A DNA stretch of 64,000 bases from UBA11524 sp045591175 (GTDB taxonomy: Bacteria; Bacillota; Clostridia; Christensenellales; Aristaeellaceae), in contig JAZNSI010000026.1 of assembly GCA_045591175.1 (NCBI GenBank), positions 1 to 64,000 on the forward strand. The letters are read 5' to 3'. A model generated the notes under the pieces. The model was not told the origin of the DNA. It worked only from the letters and a program-made list of their open reading frames with translations, and searched no databases. The number at the start of each line of letters is the position of its first letter. The first letter of the stretch is position 1. Of the stretch, positions 58,838 through 64,000 are shown piece after piece. The position numbers and the translations under genes were made by a program.

Positions 58838-59794
58838 TTATTCTTCGTTTTCGCGTAGCATCTGCGCACCGATGAGCGCCGTACCCACTGCGTTGTCCCC
58901 GGAGAACTCCGGCTTGCCGAAGCAAACCCGCAAATCCCGGTCGCGCTTGTGGATGCGCTCGGTCACCAGCTCCCGGAATAGCTTGGACGACGATACGCCG
59001 CCCGCGATCAGCACCTGATTGATGCCGGTTTTCTCCGCGCCGGCGCAGATCATCCGCGCCACGGTGCGGGCCAGCAGATCGTAAACCTCGCGAGCGATGT
59101 CCTCTTGGGACAGCTCGCCGGATTTGATCCACCTTTGCACCTGTGTCTCCGCGCCGGACAGGTGGCAGTTGAGGCCGCCGTCACGGGTGGTCATGGTCAG
59201 CCGAGCCTCGGAATGGCCCTGCACGGCCAGCTTTTCCAGATGCGGCCCCGCCGGGAAAGGCAGGCCCATCGCTACGCCGGTGCGATCCACCACCTGACCC
59301 GCATGCAAGTCAAGGGTGCCGCCAAGCAGCGTCAGCTCATCCCCCACGAGGGAAAGCAGCTCTGTTGTGCCGCCGGAAAGGTGCACCGCCAGCAGATCGC
59401 CGTCCACGATGCCGCTGTCCACCTTTGCCGCGGCGATATGCCCGCGCTGGTGCGTCGTAGAAAAACAGGGAACGCCAAGCATCGCAGCCAGGCCGCGACC
59501 CTGAGCGTCCCCAGCATGGAACACGGGCATGTATGAATCGGCTTCGTCCCTCGGGCGGGCGGACACGCACACCGCGGCGATTTCGCAGCCGCAGATGTGG
59601 GGCGCCAGCTCCTCCAGCCTCTCCGGCAGCGCGCGGACATGATGCCACACGCCCTCGGACTGGCGCAGCCCCCTTTCGCCCAGCTTCACGGGCAGGAGTT
59701 TGCGGCAGGAGGCGATCACCTGCCCCTCCACCGTCACCGCAGCGGCGGAGGTGGTGTAGCAGCTGGTGTCAAAGCCGATGACGACGCGTGTCAC
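58838..59794 (-). CDS. TsaD/Kae1-like paralog (O-sialoglycoprotein-endopeptidase family), function unknown
   Basis: 318 residues with the ASKHA fold of TsaD: GFDTSCYTTSAAA at the start, the metal site HQRGH (HxxxH), LSGGTTELL as phosphate loop, VIAGGVSSSKLFREL, and GDNAVGTALIGA near the end. It is shorter than true TsaD (about 335), and the nucleophile-side KxVxV stretches differ. Clostridia often carry this paralog in the nusB-xseA operon in addition to a real tsaD elsewhere, as I recall. It may not make t6A. Its start overlaps nusB by 4 bases. Confidence 0.82.
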   Translation of the reverse strand: MTRVVIGFDTSCYTTSAAAVTVEGQVIASCRKLLPVKLGERGLRQSEGVWHHVRALPERLEELAPHICGCEIAAVCVSARPRDEADSYMPVFHAGDAQGRGLAAMLGVPCFSTTHQRGHIAAAKVDSGIVDGDLLAVHLSGGTTELLSLVGDELTLLGGTLDLHAGQVVDRTGVAMGLPFPAGPHLEKLAVQGHSEARLTMTTRDGGLNCHLSGAETQVQRWIKSGELSQEDIAREVYDLLARTVARMICAGAEKTGINQVLIAGGVSSSKLFRELVTERIHKRDRDLRVCFGKPEFSGDNAVGTALIGAQMLRENEE

Positions 59795-60240
59795 TGCGCC
59801 GCCTCCTTCTTGCGGAGGATGGTGCCCAGCACGCCGTTGACGAAACGGCCGGAAGTGGGCTCGGAATACCGGGTGGCCAGGTTGACCGCCTCGTTGATGG
59901 CGACGCTGCCGGGCACGTCCTCTTCGTGGAGGATCTCCCAGGCCGCCAGACGCAGGATGGTCAGGTCGACCTTGGGCATGCGGCTGACGTTCCAGCGGGG
60001 GCTGGCCGCCTGGATCTCAGCATCCAGCTCATCCAGATTGTTCAGCACGCCGTCCAGCACGCGGGCGATGTAGGCCTTGTCGGACTTGTTAGGCTCGTTC
60101 TCGGCGATCTCCACGCCGGGGATGCCTTCATGGCGCAGGGCCTCATAAACCATCGCCAGGGTATCCTCGCCGCCTTCGCCGCCGGCCAGGTTTTCAAAGA
60201 TCATCTGCATAACCGCCGCACGGGCAGTACTACGGGCCAT
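59791..60240 (-). CDS. nusB: Transcription antitermination protein NusB
   Basis: 149 residues, all-helical. ARSTARAAVMQMIFE is the usual RNA-binding start, and the ending VDLTILRLAAWEI then SVAINEAVNLATRYS and FVNGVLGTI is diagnostic. With NusE it binds boxA of rRNA transcripts. ATG 60240 follows GGAGGG. It is 33 bases from amaP, the usual asp23-amaP-nusB order in Clostridia. Confidence 0.96.
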   Translation of the reverse strand: MARSTARAAVMQMIFENLAGGEGGEDTLAMVYEALRHEGIPGVEIAENEPNKSDKAYIARVLDGVLNNLDELDAEIQAASPRWNVSRMPKVDLTILRLAAWEILHEEDVPGSVAINEAVNLATRYSEPTSGRFVNGVLGTILRKKEAAQ

Positions 60241-60273
60241 AAAATTGCCCTCCATTCGCTTTTCTTAGGTGAA

Positions 60274-61383
60274 TTATTCGCGGATTTCCTCGTCTTCGCC
60301 GTCCAGCAGCGCTTCCTCGGCCAGGACTTCTCCGTCGTACTCCGCGTAGTCGTCAAGTTCTTCCTCTTCGGAGATCTCCGCCTCCTGGGCGATGGCCTCG
60401 ACCACCTCCAGCACAGCGTTCGCGTCGATCTCCTCCACAGCTTCCGCCTCCTCGGCGGACGCCTCCGGAGCAGCTTCCTCAACAACTTCCGCCGCGGGCT
60501 CCTCGGGGATCTCCTCTGCCTGGGGTTCGACCACCAGCTCCGGCGGTGCAGGCACAAACACCGGCTGCTCCTCCGCGCCGAAAATGCGCTGATGCAGCGG
60601 ACGATCGTCCTCTTCTTCGATCATTTCGGGCATCAGGGGCAGCACGGGGACGCTGGGCGTCGCAACAGGCTCAGCGAATTCCTCCACACTCTCCTCCAGC
60701 ATCGGCGCCTCGGGCATGGTTTCGGGCGCTTCCTCTTCGGTCACGACCTCCGCGATCTCTTCCGCCGGGATCTCCGCAACGGGCTCAGCCTCGGCAGCCA
60801 TGCCGGGCAGCAGCACGGGCCTCTCCACCGCGTAGGGTGAACCGCCCGCGTCCTTGTCGTTGTTTTCAACCAGCACACGGACCTCCCGCACGTCAACGCC
60901 GGTACAGGTGCCCACATATTCCTTGATCTGCTTCTGCAGCGCGCCCACCGCCAGGGGGATATTCAGCCCGGCGGCCTCCTCGATGCGCAGGAAGATCACG
61001 ATGCCGTCGCGGCGCTCCATCACGGAGATATCCGCCTTACCGATCACCTCATGCTGGCTGATGCAGGTCTTTACCAGCCCCTCAATGGACTTGACGGACA
61101 CGCCGATCGCGCCGTTTTCCGCCTTCTGCATCACAAAGCCCTTGCGCTTGCCGTTATTCCGGGCGAAGGCCAGCAGGATGCAGCTCACGCCCAGGCCCAG
61201 CAGCGCCACCGTCGCCAGCAGCGCGATCAGCACCGTCCGCGGCGTATGGGCGAACAGCAGCTTGCGGGCGCACTCCGTGACCGGCGCATGGAAGATGGCT
61301 TCTGCCACCACCAGCAGGCCGGAGGCAGCCAGAATCAGGCCGCTCAGCGCCGTCAGGATCCGCAGAACGATATTCTTTTTCAT
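60274..61383 (-). CDS. amaP: AmaP-like membrane anchor for Asp23, with a long acidic tail
   Basis: 369 residues. Two N-terminal helices (about 7-29 and 49-73) and an Asp23-like domain (about 85-185, GAIGVSVKSIEGLVK then VFLRIEEAAGLNIP). This fits AmaP, which tethers Asp23 to the membrane. AmaP is normally about 180-190 residues. Here residues ~195-369 are an extra low-complexity Glu/Ala/Pro tail with many EE, AEE and EEA runs. The tail is in frame and ends cleanly. Its role is unknown. Confidence 0.85.
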   Translation of the reverse strand: MKKNIVLRILTALSGLILAASGLLVVAEAIFHAPVTECARKLLFAHTPRTVLIALLATVALLGLGVSCILLAFARNNGKRKGFVMQKAENGAIGVSVKSIEGLVKTCISQHEVIGKADISVMERRDGIVIFLRIEEAAGLNIPLAVGALQKQIKEYVGTCTGVDVREVRVLVENNDKDAGGSPYAVERPVLLPGMAAEAEPVAEIPAEEIAEVVTEEEAPETMPEAPMLEESVEEFAEPVATPSVPVLPLMPEMIEEEDDRPLHQRIFGAEEQPVFVPAPPELVVEPQAEEIPEEPAAEVVEEAAPEASAEEAEAVEEIDANAVLEVVEAIAQEAEISEEEELDDYAEYDGEVLAEEALLDGEDEEIRE

Positions 61384-61427
61384 CAGGAATGCGCTCCTTT
61401 CTCGCCTTGGCGCAGCACAAAGAGGCG

Positions 61428-61445
61428 GCTCCGCTCATGCGGAGC
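61428..61445 (-). terminator. Hairpin between asp23 and amaP
   Basis: GCTCCGC-tcat-GCGGAGC, perfect 7-bp arms. On the minus strand CCGCCTCTTTG follows, so it is a weak or partial terminator that would raise asp23 over amaP. Confidence 0.45.
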
Positions 61446-61453
61446 TGCACGGC

Positions 61454-61978
61454 TTACGCCTCCACGGTCTCCTCAGCAGGAGCTTCCTCCGCAGCGGGCG
61501 CCTCCGCAGGCGCTTCCTCCACAGGAGCCTCCACCAGGGGCATTTCCACCTCAGCGGGCTCCAGCACAGCGTTCTTCGCGCCGGCGTTCAGTGCCTTGTT
61601 CTCCTTCTCGAAGCTCACGCCCTGCACATGCACGTCCACGCGGACGACATGCAATCCGGTCATCTCCTCAATGGCCTTGCGTACGGATTCCTGCGCCTCA
61701 TGGGCAGCCTTCTGGATGGGCTTGCCGTACTCCACGGTTACGTAGAGGTCAACGCTGGCCTCCTCGGTACCGATCTCGACCTTCACGCCCTTGGTGACGT
61801 TGCGGTTCTTGCCCAGCAAGCCGCTGTTGGGGACATTCACCATCCCGGCGATGCCCTCCACCTCGGACGCAGCCACGCCCGCAATGATGGACACGACTTC
61901 CCCGGAGTAAATGATATTGCTGCCGGGCTCCATGTCGTTCAGATCAATGTTCATAGGAAGAGCTTCCTTCTTCGCCAT
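61454..61978 (-). CDS. Asp23/Gls24 family envelope stress response protein
   Basis: 174 residues. The Asp23 domain (about 18-130) has GSNIIYSGEVVSIIAGVAASEVEGIAGM (seen in segments), then VEIGTEEASVDLYVTVEYG and VQESVR-type helix. The last ~35 residues are a Pro/Ala/Glu tail absent from most relatives. Asp23 proteins sit under the membrane through AmaP and respond to cell-wall or alkaline stress. It is first in an eight-gene operon with a consensus promoter. Confidence 0.93.
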   Translation of the reverse strand: MAKKEALPMNIDLNDMEPGSNIIYSGEVVSIIAGVAASEVEGIAGMVNVPNSGLLGKNRNVTKGVKVEIGTEEASVDLYVTVEYGKPIQKAAHEAQESVRKAIEEMTGLHVVRVDVHVQGVSFEKENKALNAGAKNAVLEPAEVEMPLVEAPVEEAPAEAPAAEEAPAEETVEA

Positions 61979-62072
61979 AAAACTGCACCTCCAGAATCAC
62001 AAAGCGGCGGTTTTTGCCGCAAAATGGGACGATTGCATCACGAAACAGGCCCTTTACAGACCGCTTCGCCTC

Positions 62073-62101
62073 ATTATAGCATAGTTTGCGCGGCTTGGCA
62101 A
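62073..62101 (-). promoter_or_regulatory. SigA promoter of the asp23-amaP-nusB-...-ispA operon
   Basis: Minus strand: TTGCCA (62096-62101), 17-base spacer, TATAAT (62073-62078). The leader of about 90 bases holds a small hairpin GCGGcaaaaaCCGC. The AAACTATGCTATAATG segment is shared with the argF promoter. Confidence 0.9.
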
Positions 62102-62150
62102 GTTTTCACGCAGGGACTTCATCCCTTTTCTCTTTGAAACACATACTTTA

Positions 62151-62657
62151 TCATCGCATGCCGTCCTGCAGCTTCGATACATATGTCTTGATCATATGTA
62201 CCCCAAAGGCGTCAATCACCTTACAGCATCCGTCCAGCAGCTCCGGATTGTACATGCACTCACCACGAGAAAGCATCATTTCCGCTTCATCCGCATCATC
62301 AAGCAGAATCACCTGCTCCCCTGCAAGGAGTTCAGCAATATACTGCTGCACATCATCCGGATGAAGATGCACGCCTTCCCCATCATTCCACTCAAGCAGC
62401 ACATAGGTACCATATCGCACATCGCCCGGATCAGCCAGCACACGCAGATAATCATGTACTCGAATCTTCACGCCGCCCTCTTCCATTGAGACAGGGTATT
62501 GATCCGCAAATGAAGCCTTCATCCAATCAAACAACGCCTGCCGGCCAGCGTTTTGTTCACTGCTGCAGCCCATGCAGCCTTCCCAGTTGAATATCTCCTT
62601 GCATTCCGCGACTGTCAGCATCTTCTTTTGACATCGACAGTAAAACTCAATATTCAC
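62151..62657 (-). CDS. Cys-rich protein of unknown function
   Basis: 168 residues starting at GTG 62657, which has AAGGAGG 5 bases upstream. The N terminus has a possible metal-binding set: FYCRCQKKM, then CKEIFNWEGCMGC. The remainder is acidic (DDADEAEMML) with no recognised domain. The gene stands alone, is visibly poorer in GC than its surroundings, and is followed upstream by repeat copy C. It could be a recently acquired gene. Confidence 0.6.
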   Translation of the reverse strand: MNIEFYCRCQKKMLTVAECKEIFNWEGCMGCSSEQNAGRQALFDWMKASFADQYPVSMEEGGVKIRVHDYLRVLADPGDVRYGTYVLLEWNDGEGVHLHPDDVQQYIAELLAGEQVILLDDADEAEMMLSRGECMYNPELLDGCCKVIDAFGVHMIKTYVSKLQDGMR

Positions 62658-62751
62658 GGGTTCCTCCTTGTAGGCAAACGGCGGCAGACATTCCGTCCAC
62701 CGCCGCTGAAAATCATAGTAATATTGCAGAATAGCCCCAACGAACCACACC

Positions 62752-62801
62752 AAAGGCTTCCCCTTGAGGGGAAGCTGTCAGCGTCAGCTGACTGATGAGG
62801 T
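62752..62801 (+). repeat. Dispersed two-hairpin repeat, copy C
   Basis: AAAGGCTTCCCCTTGAGGGGAAG then CTGTCAGCGTCAGCTGACTG. Hairpins: CTTCCCCttgaGGGGAAG and GTCAGCgtcaGCTGAC. It matches copies A and B in order and spacing. It lies between the Cys-rich gene and aspS. Confidence 0.8.
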
Positions 62802-62906
62802 GGACGCTGGGATACAGACAAGCAGCAAGGAATCATACACGTTCCTTTGGAGTTGCCTCCGCGGCCCCTTATTCAACATTTGCTTCCCGTTTTCGCCTAC
62901 CGCGAA

Positions 62907-62960
62907 GTCCCCACTGGGGACACACTCCCAGCAAATGCCCCGTAAGGGTCACAGACCCTT
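62907..62960 (+). repeat. Paired palindromes, second copy
   Basis: GTCCCC-act-GGGGAC (62907-62921) is followed by AAGGGTC-aca-GACCCTT (62944-62960) and then a T6 run. It matches the pair at 43921-43968. The 326-base gap 62658-62983 holds only this and repeat copy C; no gene was seen. Confidence 0.6.
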
Positions 62961-62983
62961 AACCCTTTTTTCCGTGTCCTGTG

Positions 62984-64000
62984 TTAGTTGTTTTCCACCG
63001 GCACGCACTTGATGTGCAGCTCGTCCAGCTGCTTCTGCTCCACGTAGCCGGGAGCGCCCATCATCACGTCCTGCGCATTCTTGTTCATCGGGAACGGAAT
63101 GACCTCGCGGATGGTCTCGGCACCGGCCAGCAGCATCACCATGCGGTCCACACCGGGAGCAATGCCCGCATGCGGCGGCGCACCGTAGGTGAACGCATTG
63201 TACATCGCCGGGAACTTCGCTTTCACGTCCTCCTCGCCCAGACGAACCATCTTGAACGCCTCGATCATGATCTCCGGATCATGGTTACGCACCGCGCCAG
63301 AGGACAGCTCAACGCCGTTGCACACCAGGTCGTACTGGAACGCAGTGATGCTCAGCGGATCAACCTCGCCGGCCTGGGCCTGCTTCAGGATCTCCAGGCC
63401 GCCGTTGGGCATGGAGAAGGGATTGTGGCAGAACTCCAGCTCGCCGCTCTCCTCGCCCATCTCGTACATGGGGAAGTCCACGATCCAGCAGAACTCGTAC
63501 TTTTCGCGGTCGATGTGGGCAGGGCACAGGTCAGCCAGCATCTTGCGCATAACGCCCGCAGTCTTCTGAGCAGCCAGCTTCTTGCCGGCGGTCAGGCCGA
63601 CGAAGGTGTTGGGCTTCAGGTCCAGGGCAGCGATGACTTCCGCCTCCTGGGGCTTGACGAACTTGGCGATGCCGCCGGCGATTTCGCCCTTCTCGTCCAC
63701 CTTGAACCAGAAGGCCTTGTTGCCGGAAACAACCTCAACGTCCGCGCAGAGCTTGTCGATCTGCTTGCGGGTGGCGGTCATGTCGCTGACGACGACAGCC
63801 TTCACCACATTGCCCTCGAAGGGGCCGAACCCGCAGCCGCCGATCAGCTCGGTCACGTCGGTCAGCTCCAGATCAATGCGCAGGTCAGGCTTGTCGGAGC
63901 CGTAGCGATCCATCGCCTCCAGGTAGGGAATGCGCTGGAAGGGCGCGGCGGAAGCAGTGTTGTAGGTGCCGTACTTGGCGAAGATGGGAGGCAGCACGTC
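62984..64000 (-). CDS. aspS: Aspartyl-tRNA synthetase, C-terminal part (partial at window edge)
   Basis: About 339 residues of a class II synthetase. The frame continues beyond base 64000 (codon GAC before the first visible Val), so the N-terminal anticodon domain is missing. Visible are part of motif 2's downstream region, the bacterial GAD insertion (KAFWFKVDEKGEIAGGIAKF in segments), SITAFQYDLVCNGVELSSGAVRNHD, and motif 3 HAGIAPGVDRMVML with its Arg. The end QLDELHIKCVPVENN is typical. The bacterial-type insertion marks it as AspRS rather than AsnRS. Confidence 0.96.
   Translation of the reverse strand, partial: DVLPPIFAKYGTYNTASAAPFQRIPYLEAMDRYGSDKPDLRIDLELTDVTELIGGCGFGPFEGNVVKAVVVSDMTATRKQIDKLCADVEVVSGNKAFWFKVDEKGEIAGGIAKFVKPQEAEVIAALDLKPNTFVGLTAGKKLAAQKTAGVMRKMLADLCPAHIDREKYEFCWIVDFPMYEMGEESGELEFCHNPFSMPNGGLEILKQAQAGEVDPLSITAFQYDLVCNGVELSSGAVRNHDPEIMIEAFKMVRLGEEDVKAKFPAMYNAFTYGAPPHAGIAPGVDRMVMLLAGAETIREVIPFPMNKNAQDVMMGAPGYVEQKQLDELHIKCVPVENN

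Overview
The window is about 64 kb of GC-rich DNA (roughly 60% by eye) from a Gram-positive-type bacterium, most likely an uncultured or little-studied high-GC member of the Clostridia (Christensenellales- or Oscillospirales-like; this is inference). Support comes from a T-box leader before valS, a CggR-type glycolytic repressor, a BofA-like sporulation protein, Asp23/AmaP proteins, a ThiI without rhodanese domain, strong AAGGAGG ribosome sites, and PduL plus AckA for acetate formation. Nearly every base is coding. No rRNA, tRNA, CRISPR array, prophage or insertion-sequence transposase was seen.

Layout. 1-3.4 kb: end of a potABCD polyamine importer operon (+). 3.4-9.65 kb: an argF-carA-carB operon (-) with two surprises. 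CarA has lost all three glutaminase triad residues, and CarB is fused in frame to a full diaminopimelate epimerase (DapF). 9.7-12.1 kb: a LysM protein, a tyrosine-phosphatase-like protein and an XRE regulator. 12.1-17.6 kb: an operon of a small membrane protein, folC, a GNAT, rsmH, rsmI and a two-subunit fumarase.

17.6-37.4 kb is the centrepiece: one 11-gene, roughly 20-kb operon (-) that looks like a complete c-di-GMP-controlled exopolysaccharide machine. In transcription order it encodes a thioredoxin-GH8 fusion, a polytopic membrane protein, a membrane-bound degenerate GGDEF receptor (DDRGT in place of GGDEF, RxxD I-site kept), a DUF2334 deacetylase-like protein, a processive GT2 synthase, a BcsB-like partner, an MBOAT O-acyltransferase, an SGNH transferase with three LamG repeats, a 988-residue protein that is a tandem duplication of the polytopic protein, a GT39/83-like glycosyltransferase and a UDP-GlcNAc 2-epimerase. 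A PAS-GGDEF cyclase gene is divergent from it and a LacI-sensor-GGDEF gene follows (37.6-40.9 kb). Synthesis, acetylation, trimming, precursor supply and second-messenger control are therefore in one place. This is the best candidate for an undescribed system.

41-45.2 kb: yceD-rpmF, then a valS T-box leader that has been invaded by palindromic repeats and a 17-codon ORF. 45.3-51.5 kb: ackA, pduL, then cggR-pgk-tpiA without gapA, with dense palindrome clusters between genes. 51.5-55.6 kb: bofA (+) and a cysteine desulfurase/thiI sulfur-transfer group. 55.6-62.1 kb: asp23-amaP-nusB-tsaD paralog-folD-xseA-xseB-ispA operon. 62.1-64 kb: a low-GC Cys-rich orphan gene, repeats, and the 3' part of aspS.
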